Assembly: GCA_902767355.1 (NCBI GenBank) | Contig: CACXHG010000040.1 | Coordinates: 1-15,250, forward strand | Source: an uncultured Bacteroidia bacterium | GTDB taxonomy: Bacteria > Bacteroidota > Bacteroidia > Bacteroidales > UBA932 | DNA: 15,250 nucleotides | Direction of reading: 5' to 3' | Shown: piece after piece, positions 1 to 7,377 of the stretch | How the letters are laid out: every line of letters starts with the position of its first letter | How positions within the stretch are numbered: the first letter of the stretch is position 1 | The notes under the pieces: model-generated | Told to the model about the DNA's origin: nothing | The model's database searches: none | What the model saw: the letters and a program-made list of their open reading frames with translations, nothing else | Made by a program: the position numbers and the translations under genes

Positions 1-696
1 ACCCAGGGCAGCAAGTGGGCCTCAATGGCCAGCCAGGTGTTCACAGGTATGACCACCAGCGTAGGGCAGCCGGTAATGGCCTCCGCCCAAAGCGATACTG
101 TCCGCCGCGGGGCCATCTTCCGCAAGCTGACTCGCTTTGTGGCTTTTGCCGCCTTTCCGGCGATGCTGGGCCTGGGGCTCGTCGCACCGGAATTTTTCGG
201 CATAATAAACACCAAGTTCTTGCCGGCAATACCCATCCTGCGCCTATACTGCATGTATTATATGGCGACGCTGGTCCAGACGCTGTTCAACCAGGCGGCC
301 ATGGCGGCGGGCCGCAGCGACCGCTATCTGGCCTTCACACTGATAAATGCGGCCATGCAGATTGCCACCGCCTTTTTCACTTACCGCCACGGCCTGGTGA
401 CCATGGCGGCCTCGGTCACCGCAGTGAACTATCTGGCCGTGATTGTATGGTGGCTGCTTGCGCGCGATATTATTGGCGTGAGTTTTATTGACCTTCTGAA
501 GGACACCGTGCCGTTTTTTGCCATAGCTTTGCTGTTGGTTGTGGCAGCGCACTTTGCCTTTGCCGGTATTCCGGGCGACTGGCTGCGGCTGCTAGTTAAG
601 ATTGTGTTTGTGGCTGGCATATATTTGGCAGCTACATCGCGCACAAAGACGTTCTGCGACGCCTTTACCTTCATCAAGAAACGTCAATTGGAATAA
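1..696 (+). CDS. Polysaccharide/lipopolysaccharide flippase, C-terminal part (MOP superfamily)
   Basis: The reading frame is open from base 1, so the N-terminal half lies outside the window; 231 codons are visible. The protein is strongly hydrophobic with several membrane segments. The stretch FVAFAAFPAMLGLGLVAPEF, followed by a polar loop and PAIPILRLYCMYYM, is typical of the middle of Wzx/RfbX-like flippases of Bacteroidota, which move lipid-linked sugar units across the inner membrane. The C-terminus is basic (KKRQLE), as expected for a cytoplasmic tail. The stop codon is one base before the ATG of the PPIase gene, so the two are probably co-transcribed. The substrate cannot be told from this fragment. 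Family is fairly sure; specific function is inference. Confidence 0.8.
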   Translation, partial: TQGSKWASMASQVFTGMTTSVGQPVMASAQSDTVRRGAIFRKLTRFVAFAAFPAMLGLGLVAPEFFGIINTKFLPAIPILRLYCMYYMATLVQTLFNQAAMAAGRSDRYLAFTLINAAMQIATAFFTYRHGLVTMAASVTAVNYLAVIVWWLLARDIIGVSFIDLLKDTVPFFAIALLLVVAAHFAFAGIPGDWLRLLVKIVFVAGIYLAATSRTKTFCDAFTFIKKRQLE

Positions 697-697
697 T

Positions 698-1399
698 ATG
701 AAAAAGATTTTACTAACATCATTTCTGATTATGAGCATTATGTTAAGCGGCTGTCATGGCCGCTCCGGCGAGAAAAAGGCTGCGGACAAGGCCGCCGAAG
801 GCGACAGTGCCGCCGCTGTGACGCCGGCCCCCAAGCCCGAACCTGCCGACACCGCCACCAAAGCCCCCGAAGTAAAGGATGAACCCATTGCAGAGGAACC
901 CGTCCTGGAGATGGTGACCAGCATGGGCTCCATGCGCATCAAGCTCTACAAGGAGACGCCCCAGCACCGCGACAACTTTGTCAAGCTTGCCCGCAAGGGC
1001 TATTACAACGGGCTGTTGTTCCACAGGGTGATCAAGGGCTTCATGATTCAGGCCGGCGACCCGCTCACCCGCGACACCACCAAGGTCGAGATGTACGGCA
1101 GCGGCGGCCCTAACTATACCATTCCGGCCGAAATCGTGCCCAGCCTGCATCACAAAAAGGGCGCCCTGGCCGCAGCCCGCAAAGGCGACAGCGTGAACCC
1201 CACCAAGGCCTCCAGCGGCTCGCAGTTCTACATTGTGCAGGACGAAAAAGGCTGCGCGCACCTGGACGGAGAATACACCGTGTTCGGCGAGGTCATAGAC
1301 GGCCTGCGGGTGGTGGACAATATTGCCGGCGTAGAGACAAATGCCCGCGGCCTCCCCTACTATCCCATTAAAATTATTTCTCTCAAAGAGGTCAAATAA
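698..1399 (+). CDS. Cyclophilin-type peptidyl-prolyl cis-trans isomerase lipoprotein
   Basis: 233 aa. ATG 698 is chosen because it gives a lipoprotein signal peptide with lipobox LSGC and lipidated Cys19; a longer frame upstream would bury it. Residues 20-68 are a charged Ala/Pro/Glu/Lys-rich linker, likely a tether. Residues 69-233 are the cyclophilin domain: FHRVIKGFMIQAGD (104-121 region) supplies catalytic Arg110, Phe115 and Gln118, and SSGSQFYIVQ supplies Gln176 and Phe177. The enzyme isomerises prolyl bonds during folding, here presumably in the periplasm at a membrane. It starts one base after the flippase stop, so translation is likely coupled. Domain and lipidation calls are strong; the client proteins are unknown. 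Confidence 0.93.
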   Translation: MKKILLTSFLIMSIMLSGCHGRSGEKKAADKAAEGDSAAAVTPAPKPEPADTATKAPEVKDEPIAEEPVLEMVTSMGSMRIKLYKETPQHRDNFVKLARKGYYNGLLFHRVIKGFMIQAGDPLTRDTTKVEMYGSGGPNYTIPAEIVPSLHHKKGALAAARKGDSVNPTKASSGSQFYIVQDEKGCAHLDGEYTVFGEVIDGLRVVDNIAGVETNARGLPYYPIKIISLKEVK

Positions 1400-1408
1400 T
1401 ACTAATTC

Positions 1409-1461
1409 AAAATCATCTTTGGCACAAGCTTTGTATTTATTCGAATCGAAGATGATTTTTT
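1409..1461 (+). terminator. Candidate terminator after the PPIase gene
   Basis: An 11-bp AT-rich inverted repeat (1409-1419 with 1449-1459, core AATCATCTT/AAGATGATT) is followed by a T run (1456-1461) and more Ts at 1469-1475. The 29-nt loop is long and the stem has little GC, so it is weaker than the hairpin at 1488-1523. It lies 10 bp after the PPIase stop, the right place for transcript end. Confidence 0.5.
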
Positions 1462-1487
1462 CATAGTATTTTTTTGGTTAAACATTA

Positions 1488-1523
1488 GAAAAGCGTCACC
1501 CGGAATTCCGGATGACGCTTTTC
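1488..1523 (-). terminator. Rho-independent terminator of nifJ (probably bidirectional)
   Basis: Near-perfect hairpin: 1488-1503 pairs with 1508-1523 around an AATT loop, with one mismatch (1499/1512). The outer arm is AAAAGCGTCA/TGACGCTTTT, so a short T run follows the stem on both strands. It begins 21 bp beyond the nifJ stop codon and can also stop reading from the PPIase side. Confidence 0.85.
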
Positions 1524-1544
1524 TTCTTTCATATGGCTTTGGGC

Positions 1545-4500
1545 TTATTCTTTGCCTGCCATACGCTTGTAAGATGCCAGGCGGGCCTTGGCAAACTGCT
1601 CTGTCTTGCCGAACAGGTCAGCAGCCTCTTCGGGGAAGGTCTTGAGCAGCGATGCGTAGCGCACCTCGCCCTTGAGGAAGTCCTGGAACTTGCTCCAGTC
1701 GGGCTCCTTGCTGTCGAGGGTGAAAGGATTCTCGCCCTTGTCTTCGAGCTCGGGGTTGTAGCGGTAAAGCTGCCAGTAGCCGCACTCGACTGCCTTCTGC
1801 TCTTCCAGCTGGGAGTGACCCATACCGATCTTGAGGCCGTGGTTGATGCAAGGCGCGTAGGCGATTATCAGGGACGGGCCGTCGTAGGCCTCAGCCTCTT
1901 TGAGAGCCTTGAGCAGCTGCGACTGGGATGCACCCATGGCCACCTGGGCCACATATACATAGCCGTAGCTCATGGCCATCATGCCGAGGTCTTTCTTGCG
2001 GACCTTCTTGCCGCTGGTGGCAAACTTGGCCACAGCACCCGCAGGGGTCGACTTGGAGGACTGGCCGCCGGTGTTGGAGTAAACCTCGGTGTCGATAACC
2101 AGCACGTTCACGTTGTTGCCGCTGGCCAGCACGTGGTCCAGACCGCCGTACCCGATGTCGTAGCCCCAACCGTCGCCGCCGACTATCCACTGGCTGCGCG
2201 CCGGGATAAACCTGACGAGGCCGGCGATCTCCTTGCATGAAGAGCACTTGCTCTCAGGCAGCAGAGGCAGGAGTTTCTCGTAGATATCGAGGGTAATCTT
2301 GCGGTCACCGCGGTTGGCAAGCCACTGGCTGAAGAGGGCCTTGATCTCGTCGGAGCACTTGTCGCACTCGAGGGCCTTGCCCATCAGCCCGGCAATGTTG
2401 TCGCGCACCTTCTCGCTGCCCAGGCGCATACCCAGGCCAAACTCGGCGCAGTCCTCGAACAGGGAGTTGTCCCAGGCCGGGCCGTAGCCTTTGGCGTTGG
2501 TGCAATAGGGCGATGAGGGGAACGAAGCGCCGTAGATGGAGGAGCAGCCGGTGGCGTTGGCCATCATAATGCTCTCGCCGAAGAGCTGGGTGATAGTCTT
2601 CAGGTAAGGGGTCTCGCCGCAACCTGCGCACGCACCGCTGAACTCGAACAGCGGCTGGGCGAACTCCAGGTTCTTGACGCTCTGCTCCTTGGGAAGGATA
2701 TTGTCTTTGTAGCCCACCTTGCCGTGCAGATAATTGAAGTTGGCCTGCTCTGCCATCTGACCCTCTGCCGGAACCATGGCCAGAGCCTTGGCGCCCTTGA
2801 AGCCGGGGCAGACGTCGGCGCAGTTGCCGCAACCCGTACAGTCGGCGGGAGAGAGCTGCATGGTGAAGATATAGTCTTTGAGCTGGGCCTTGCCCTGAGC
2901 CTTCTTGATGCTCTCGGGAGCTTTCGCAGCCTCTTCTGCGGTCATCAGGAACGGACGGATGGCAGCGTGAGGGCAGACATAGGCGCACTGGTTGCACTGG
3001 ATGCAGTTCTCGGGATTCCACTCGGGCACTGTGACAGCCACGCCGCGCTTCTCATAGGCAGCGGTTCCGGCAGGGATGGTACCATCCACAAAGTCGGGGT
3101 CTGCAAAGGTGCTCACCGGCAGGGTGTCGCCTTCCTGGGCGTTGACGATGTCGGCCACATTGCGTATCCACTCGGGAGCCATGCGGTTGAAACCGGGGTG
3201 GACGAAACGGCCGGAGGCCTTCTTCCACGACTCGGGAACCTCAACCTGCACATACTCGCCGCCGCGATCCACTGCAGCGTAGTTCATGGCCACGATATCG
3301 GCGCCTTTCTTGCCGTAGGACTTGTCTATCGCCTTCTTCATGTAGGTCACTGCATCTTCGTAGGGGATGATGCCGGTGATCTTGAAGAATGCCGACTGCA
3401 GGATGGTGTTGGTGCGGTTGCCCAAGCCTATCTCTGCGGCGATCTTGGTGGCGTTGATGATGTAGAACTTGACGTCCTTGCTGGCGATTTCTTTCTTCAC
3501 GAAATCGGGCACGCGCTCCAGGGTCTCTTCCACATCCCACATGCTGTTGAGCAGGAATGTGCCGCCCTTCTTGATGCCTTTGAGCACGTCGTATTTATTC
3601 AGATACGAGGGCACGTGGCAGGCCACGAAGTCGGGAGTGCGCACCAGATACGGGGCGCGTATGGGCTGGTCGCCGAAGCGCAGGTGCGAGCAGGTGTAGC
3701 CGCCGGACTTCTTGCTGTCGTAGTCGAAATATGCCTGTGCGTATTTGTCGGTGTGGTCGCCGATAATCTTGATGGTGTTCTTGTTGGCGCCCACGGTGCC
3801 GTCGCTGCCGAGGCCGAAGAAGCGGCACTCGTAGGTACCCTTCTTGCTGAGGGAAACCTCACCCTTGACGGGCAGGGACTTGTAGGTGACGTCATCGACG
3901 ATGCCGATGGTGAAATCTGCCTTGGGCTCCTTGAGGGCAAGGTTGTCGAACACGGCGATGATCTGCGCCGGAGTGGTATCCTTGCTGCTGAGGCCGTAGC
4001 GGCCGCCGAAGATCTGTATGCCGCGGCTGCCGTAGAGGGCATTGCGCACGTCGTGGTAGAGAGGCTCGCCCATGGCGCCGCTCTCTTTGGTGCGGTCCAG
4101 CACGGCGATGCGCTTGGCGCTCTTCGGGAGGGCCCTCTTGAAGTATTTGAGCGAGAACGGGCGGTAGAGGTGCACGCTGATAACGCCCAGCTTGCGGCCT
4201 TCTTTCTGAGCCAGATAGTCGATGGTCTCCTTGATGGTGTCGCAAACCGAACCCATGGCCACGATGATATTCTCAGCCTCGGGATCGCCGTAGTAGTCGA
4301 ACGGCAGGTAGTGGCGGCCGGTGATCTCGGCAATCTCGCCCATGTAGCGGGCCACGATGTCGGGAACGGCGTCGTAATACTGGTTCACGGCTTCGCGGGC
4401 CTGGAAATATACGTCAGGGTTCTGCGCCGTACCGCGGGTAACGGGCTTGACGGGGTTGAGCGCGCGTGCGCGGAAACGCTCCAGCGCCTTGTCGCTCACC

Positions 4501-5081
4501 AGCGGGCGCAGGTCCTCGCCGTCCAGAAGTTCTATTTTCTGGATTTCGTGCGAAGTGCGGAAGCCGTCAAAGAAGTGCACGAACGGCAAACTGCTCTTGA
4601 TGGCCGCCAGGTGCGCAACGGCACCCAGGTCCATAGCTTCCTGCGGGTTGTTGGACACCAAGAAGTTGAAGCCGGTGGCACGGGCTGCCATCACATCCTG
4701 GTGGTCTCCGAAGATGGAGAGGGCGTGCGAAGCCAGGGCGCGGGCCGAAACGTGGAAAACGCCGGGCAGCAGTTCGCCGGCGATCTTGTACATATTGGGA
4801 ATCATCAGCAGCAGACCCTGCGATGCCGTAAAGGTGCTTGTGAGCGCACCTGCCTGCAACGAACCGTGCACGGCGCCGGCGGCACCCGCCTCACTCTGCA
4901 TCTCTGTCACTGAGGGGACATTGCCGAACATATTTTTCTTGCCGTAAGCCACCCACTCATCGAACAGCTCGGCCATTGTAGAAGACGGTGTGATAGGGTA
5001 AATAGCAGCGTTTTCGCTAAAGAGATAAGCTGCGTGCGCTGCCGCATAGTTACCGTCACACGTAATAAATTTTTTTGCCAT
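1545..5081 (-). CDS. nifJ: Pyruvate:ferredoxin (flavodoxin) oxidoreductase, single-chain
   Basis: 1178 aa, the normal length for homodimeric PFOR. It oxidises pyruvate with CoA to acetyl-CoA and CO2, passing electrons to ferredoxin or flavodoxin; cytoplasmic, central to anaerobic fermentation. Seen in order: domain I start with YPITPSS; the CoA/domain II-III region; a two-cluster ferredoxin insert with CIQCNQCAYVCP (about 690) and CTGCGNCADVCPG (about 747); the TPP domain with CAGCGETP (about 817) and ATGCSS for the proximal Fe-S cluster; GDGWGYDIGYGG (about 967) for TPP-Mg; and a late Cys in APCINHG. All eight insert cysteines and the four proximal-cluster cysteines are present, so it should be active. 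ATG 5081 is used because MAKKFITCDGNYAAAH is the family N-terminus. Single-gene transcript with its own terminator. Confidence 0.97.
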   Translation of the reverse strand: MAKKFITCDGNYAAAHAAYLFSENAAIYPITPSSTMAELFDEWVAYGKKNMFGNVPSVTEMQSEAGAAGAVHGSLQAGALTSTFTASQGLLLMIPNMYKIAGELLPGVFHVSARALASHALSIFGDHQDVMAARATGFNFLVSNNPQEAMDLGAVAHLAAIKSSLPFVHFFDGFRTSHEIQKIELLDGEDLRPLVSDKALERFRARALNPVKPVTRGTAQNPDVYFQAREAVNQYYDAVPDIVARYMGEIAEITGRHYLPFDYYGDPEAENIIVAMGSVCDTIKETIDYLAQKEGRKLGVISVHLYRPFSLKYFKRALPKSAKRIAVLDRTKESGAMGEPLYHDVRNALYGSRGIQIFGGRYGLSSKDTTPAQIIAVFDNLALKEPKADFTIGIVDDVTYKSLPVKGEVSLSKKGTYECRFFGLGSDGTVGANKNTIKIIGDHTDKYAQAYFDYDSKKSGGYTCSHLRFGDQPIRAPYLVRTPDFVACHVPSYLNKYDVLKGIKKGGTFLLNSMWDVEETLERVPDFVKKEIASKDVKFYIINATKIAAEIGLGNRTNTILQSAFFKITGIIPYEDAVTYMKKAIDKSYGKKGADIVAMNYAAVDRGGEYVQVEVPESWKKASGRFVHPGFNRMAPEWIRNVADIVNAQEGDTLPVSTFADPDFVDGTIPAGTAAYEKRGVAVTVPEWNPENCIQCNQCAYVCPHAAIRPFLMTAEEAAKAPESIKKAQGKAQLKDYIFTMQLSPADCTGCGNCADVCPGFKGAKALAMVPAEGQMAEQANFNYLHGKVGYKDNILPKEQSVKNLEFAQPLFEFSGACAGCGETPYLKTITQLFGESIMMANATGCSSIYGASFPSSPYCTNAKGYGPAWDNSLFEDCAEFGLGMRLGSEKVRDNIAGLMGKALECDKCSDEIKALFSQWLANRGDRKITLDIYEKLLPLLPESKCSSCKEIAGLVRFIPARSQWIVGGDGWGYDIGYGGLDHVLASGNNVNVLVIDTEVYSNTGGQSSKSTPAGAVAKFATSGKKVRKKDLGMMAMSYGYVYVAQVAMGASQSQLLKALKEAEAYDGPSLIIAYAPCINHGLKIGMGHSQLEEQKAVECGYWQLYRYNPELEDKGENPFTLDSKEPDWSKFQDFLKGEVRYASLLKTFPEEAADLFGKTEQFAKARLASYKRMAGKE

Positions 5082-5121
5082 TTAGTATGTGTTTGTATTG
5101 AATAATTAGCGGTTTGGAATC

Positions 5122-5155
5122 CAAAGGGACCTTATAACCCAATTTCGCTAGCAAA
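5122..5155 (-). promoter_or_regulatory. Possible nifJ promoter
   Basis: On the minus strand TTTG (5152-5155) is followed after 22 bases by TCCCTTTG (5122-5129), a partial match to the Bacteroidota TTTG...TAnnTTTG promoter. A short palindrome TTTGGAATCCAAA (5113-5125) overlaps the -7 box and could be an operator. Matches are imperfect, so this is tentative. Confidence 0.3.
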
Positions 5156-5204
5156 AATAGAAATTTTTTGGCATATTTTATGAAAAGTAAAGTGCAAAAG
5201 TTAC

Positions 5205-5212
5205 TACCTTTG
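5205..5212 (+). promoter_or_regulatory. -7 box of the secreted-protein gene
   Basis: TACCTTTG exactly fits the Bacteroidota TAnnTTTG -7 consensus and sits 17 bases before ATG 5230. No convincing TTTG -33 element is found at the usual 19-21 bp spacing. Confidence 0.5.
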
Positions 5213-5229
5213 AGAAAATTCTTATCGAA

Positions 5230-5931
5230 ATGAAAAAGATTATTTTTGCTATCGCCGCCCTGGCCGTTTCTGCCACCGCTTTTGCGCAGGTAGAATCTGC
5301 AGGCATGGACCCAGAGAAAAACATCGCTTTCATGAAGGAGCACCTTTACAAACTGGACGAGTTCTCCAAGGGAACTGTCGTGTTTGACCAGGATGCCGCA
5401 ATCTACGACGAAGCCGGCGTGCCCGTCACCCTCCATCCTTCACAGGGCATCATCAACATCAACAACCTGCACCAGTGCGTGGTGATGATAAACGGCAACG
5501 ACACCATCCCCCTGCTCTATGAAGACAATGTAGTCAAGGTCAATACCGGCAAGCACATGTATCTTAAAATCAAAGACATATACTATCAGGTCGTAGAGTA
5601 TAACGAGACCATCCTCGGCCTGATGGAGGTTCTCAAGAGCGAGAATGCCGGCAAGAAGGACATCTACGGCACCAAGTCCGAGCTCTCCTCGACCACCAAC
5701 ATCTCTTCGCTGGGCATGACTTCCCTGGAAGGCAACACCGACATGCGTTACTCCTTCGAGAGGCGGCCGGTGTTCATCAACGGCAAAAAGGTGGCTTACC
5801 TGAACGAGAAGCAGCTGACCAAGATGTACAAGAAGAAATCAGCAATAGTCAAAGAGTACTTCGCCACCCACAAGGTTGATCCCTACAGCATGGAGCAGGC
5901 AACGGAGCTCTACCACGAGCTGATAAAATAA
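5230..5931 (+). CDS. Secreted protein of unknown function
   Basis: 233 aa. Residues 1-19 are a clear Sec signal peptide (MKKIIF, hydrophobic core, AFA before Gln20). There is no lipobox cysteine, so the mature protein should be periplasmic or exported. The mature part is mixed alpha/beta and rich in Lys, Asn, Asp and Glu. Its middle part (IININNLHQCVVMINGNDTI, then repeated Val/Ile/Tyr strands) suggests a beta-rich fold; the C-terminal 50 residues look helical. I do not recognise a family or catalytic motif. It is a single gene between divergent nifJ and convergent fabD, with its own -7 box and strong terminator, so it is probably an independent transcript. The gene call is solid, the function unknown. 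Confidence 0.85.
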   Translation: MKKIIFAIAALAVSATAFAQVESAGMDPEKNIAFMKEHLYKLDEFSKGTVVFDQDAAIYDEAGVPVTLHPSQGIININNLHQCVVMINGNDTIPLLYEDNVVKVNTGKHMYLKIKDIYYQVVEYNETILGLMEVLKSENAGKKDIYGTKSELSSTTNISSLGMTSLEGNTDMRYSFERRPVFINGKKVAYLNEKQLTKMYKKKSAIVKEYFATHKVDPYSMEQATELYHELIK

Positions 5932-5952
5932 ATCCGCGGGTCTAACCCACGG
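5925..5952 (-). terminator. fabD terminator with the stop codon as hairpin loop
   Basis: On the minus strand CCGTGGGT and ACCCGCGG pair (5945-5952 with 5934-5941, one mismatch at 5937/5949). The three-base loop 5942-5944 is exactly the fabD TAG stop. The 3' side is U-rich (ATTTATTTTAT, 5923-5933), inside the last codons of the convergent gene. The U run is interrupted, so strength is uncertain. Confidence 0.5.
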
Positions 5953-6823
5953 ACTCAATCTCGGCAGCGCCTTCGGGCGCTGTCTTTTTTATAAGCCCGG
6001 CCAGGACGGTTCCGGGGCCGACCTCGGTAAATGAAGTGGCGCCGTCGGCGAGCATGTTCTCTACAATCTGCGCCCAGCGGACTGGGCTGGTGAGCTGCCT
6101 GAGCAGATTCTCGCGGATTTTCTCGGGATCCATGGTCGGCTGCGCATCCACATTCTGATACACGGGGCAGAACGGCTCGTGGAAATAAGTGCGGCCGATG
6201 GCCTCGGCAAGTTTTGCCGCAGCCGGCTCCATCAGCGGAGAGTGGAAGGCCCCGCCCACGGCCAGCTTGAGGGCGCGCTTGGCTCCGGCCGCCTTGAGGG
6301 CTTCGCAAGCGCGGTCTATGGCGGCGTTCTCACCGGAAATGACCAGCTGGCCAGGGCAGTTGTAATTGGCGGGCACCACTATGCCCTCTGTCTGGGCGCA
6401 CACGTCCTCTATCGTCTTATTGTCCAGACCGATAACAGCAGCCATAGTGCCGGGATTGGCCTCGCAGGCCTGTTGCATCGCCATGGCACGGATAGACACC
6501 AGGCGCAGGGCATCCTCGAACTTAAGGGCGCCCGCAGCCACCAGGGCAGAAAACTCGCCCAGAGAGTGACCGGCGGTCATCTCAGGCTCGAAGTTGTCCA
6601 TGCAGGTCGCCGTAATCACGGAATGCAGGAATACGGCGGGCTGAGTCACCTTGGTCTGGCGCAGGTCCTCTGCGCTGCCGCCGAACATAATCTTGGTAAT
6701 CTTGAATCCGAGTATCTCATTAGCCCGTTCAAAGAGCGACTTGGCCCTGGGATTGGAAGAATAGAGTTCCTTGCCCATTCCGGGAAACTGCGCGCCTTGA
6801 CCTGGGAATACGTATGCTTTCAT
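5942..6823 (-). CDS. fabD: Malonyl-CoA:acyl-carrier-protein transacylase
   Basis: 293 aa, normal FabD length. It transfers malonyl from CoA to ACP to start type II fatty-acid synthesis in the cytoplasm. Seen: the N-terminal FPGQGAQ oxyanion motif (6-12), nucleophile elbow GHSLGE with Ser87, Arg112 in the SIRAMAMQQA stretch for the malonyl carboxylate, and catalytic His194 in GAFHSPLMEP. The C-terminal GPGTVLAGLIKK is also conserved. ATG 6823 gives the family N-terminus MKAYVFPGQG. It is divergent from tRNA-Arg with interleaved promoters and convergent with the secreted-protein gene. No other fab genes are adjacent. The final codons double as a terminator for the opposite strand, which may constrain the Gly-Ala-Ala-Glu tail. 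Confidence 0.96.
   Translation of the reverse strand: MKAYVFPGQGAQFPGMGKELYSSNPRAKSLFERANEILGFKITKIMFGGSAEDLRQTKVTQPAVFLHSVITATCMDNFEPEMTAGHSLGEFSALVAAGALKFEDALRLVSIRAMAMQQACEANPGTMAAVIGLDNKTIEDVCAQTEGIVVPANYNCPGQLVISGENAAIDRACEALKAAGAKRALKLAVGGAFHSPLMEPAAAKLAEAIGRTYFHEPFCPVYQNVDAQPTMDPEKIRENLLRQLTSPVRWAQIVENMLADGATSFTEVGPGTVLAGLIKKTAPEGAAEIESVG
5963..5990 (+). terminator. Strong rho-independent terminator inside the fabD 3' end
   Basis: 5963-5971 pairs with 5976-5984 (9 bp, one G-T pair) around a C(TTCG)G tetraloop and is followed by six Ts (5985-5990). It serves the plus-strand gene ending at 5931, yet it lies wholly within the final codons of fabD on the other strand. Confidence 0.9.
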
Positions 6824-6843
6824 CGCGAATGTTTTGTTTTTGC

Positions 6844-6875
6844 TTGCGCAAAGATAAGAATTTATTGTACTTTTG
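6844..6875 (+). promoter_or_regulatory. tRNA-Arg promoter
   Basis: TTG (6844-6846), 21 bases, then TACTTTTG (6868-6875), an exact TAnnTTTG -7 box. The tRNA starts 16 bases downstream. It overlaps the opposing fabD promoter, so polymerase may compete between the two. Confidence 0.65.
6849..6856 (-). promoter_or_regulatory. fabD -7 box
   Basis: Minus-strand TATCTTTG matches TAnnTTTG exactly and lies 25 bases before the fabD ATG. The -33 is weak (CTG at 19 bases). It lies between the -33 and -7 boxes of the tRNA promoter on the other strand. Confidence 0.6.
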
Positions 6876-6890
6876 CAGTCCGTACCCTAC

Positions 6891-6962
6891 GCTCCCGTAG
6901 TTTAATGGATAGAATTGAAGATTCCGGTTCTTTAGGTTGGGGTTCGATTCCCCACGGGAGTA
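6891..6962 (+). tRNA. tRNA-Arg, anticodon CCG
   Basis: Cloverleaf: acceptor GCTCCCG (6891-6897) with CGGGAGT (6955-6961), first pair G-T; D arm GTTT/GAAT; anticodon stem GAAGA/TCTTT with loop TTCCGGT, anticodon CCG at 6924-6926, reading CGG (Arg); 4-nt variable loop; T arm TGGGG-TTCGATT-CCCCA. The discriminator is A6962; CCA is not encoded. The D and anticodon stems contain several G-U/A-U pairs. The 3' end is the attachment site of the adjacent element, which regenerates it intact. Confidence 0.95.
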
Positions 6963-6963
6963 C
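6946..6963 (+). repeat. attL (tRNA side)
   Basis: GATTCCCCACGGGAGTAC, covering the 3' half of the T arm, the 3' acceptor strand, the discriminator and one more base of tRNA-Arg. It is repeated exactly at 12306-12323. Confidence 0.93.
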
Positions 6964-7020
6964 AAAAGAAAATTGCAAGTGGCTATATATCAGTTACTTG
7001 CATTTTTTATTGTGGATTTT

Positions 7021-7039
7021 TGCACCACGGATGCACCAC
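7021..7039 (+). promoter_or_regulatory. Left pair of TGCACCAC direct repeats (candidate integrase arm sites)
   Basis: TGCACCAC at 7021-7028 and 7032-7039, start-to-start 11 bp. The same octamer with the same 11-bp spacing occurs at the other end of the element (12173 and 12184). Confidence 0.7.
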
Positions 7040-7071
7040 TGGCCTACTATATATGATACTTTTGGGGTCTT

Positions 7072-7138
7072 GTTGAGGTTGCTTTGCACTTTATTGCAAA
7101 TAGGTTGTCAAACCGTTGACAAAACTAGCGACCTCAAC
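7072..7138. repeat. Nested inverted repeats forming a branched fold
   Basis: Outer arms GTTGAGGT (7072-7079) and ACCTCAAC (7131-7138) enclose two hairpins: TTTGCA/TGCAAA (7083-7100) and TTGTCAA-ACCG-TTGACAA (7105-7122). Together they could form a cruciform-like three-way junction. Function unknown. Confidence 0.7.
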
Positions 7139-7307
7139 GCCGTAAAAGCCAATATATCAAATAAATAGCATACCATACCGTTACCCTATAAGGGTCACAT
7201 CGGTACGCAAGACCGCCGGGGACACCATAAAGCGAACCCCGGCGGCTGCGATTTACTGGATAGTTGGAGCAACCAGTGGCACAAATGTAAACATTTTTTC
7301 GAAACCG

Positions 7308-7345
7308 CCGCCGCATAACCGCCGCATAACCGTCGCAGAACCGTC
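7308..7345 (+). repeat. 11-bp tandem repeats (iteron-like)
   Basis: CCGCCGCATAA at 7308-7318 and 7319-7329, CCGTCGCAGAA at 7330-7340, then a partial unit CCGTC. The period of one helical turn, next to an AT-rich palindrome (7283-7296), resembles initiator-binding repeats. Confidence 0.7.
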
Positions 7346-7377
7346 ATTTACGGTTGAAATGCGGCTGCAACCGCGAT

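Larger units (their letters stand above)
6964..7377. other. Gene-free left end of the element, rich in repeats and hairpins
   Basis: About 410 bp with no credible gene. In order it holds the GCTATATATCAG repeat (6982-6993), two TGCACCAC sites (7021, 7032), nested inverted repeats (7072-7138), ACCCT/AGGGT (7183-7195), a 9-bp GC hairpin CCGCCGGGG/CCCCGGCGG (7213-7221 with 7237-7245, 15-nt loop), an AT palindrome AAATGT-AA-ACATTT (7283-7296), and 11-bp tandem repeats (7308-7345) ending in a small hairpin AACCGT/ACGGTT (7339-7355). This is the likely place for an origin and integrase arm sites. Confidence 0.75.

Noticed and set aside
2724..4913. Long plus-strand frame (729 codons) opposite nifJ
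   Set aside because: It is antisense to a fully conserved PFOR with all motifs; high GC suppresses stops on the opposite strand.
6179..7168. Plus-strand frame running across fabD, the tRNA gene and the element end
   Set aside because: It covers fabD in antisense and reads through the tRNA and attL, so it cannot be a real gene.
7134..7316. 60-codon minus frame in the left non-coding region
   Set aside because: It overlaps hairpins and repeats, has a low-complexity Arg/Tyr composition, and no coupling or ribosome site.
7308..7345. CRISPR array
   Set aside because: Units are 11 bp with no spacers and there are no cas genes; these are contiguous tandem repeats.
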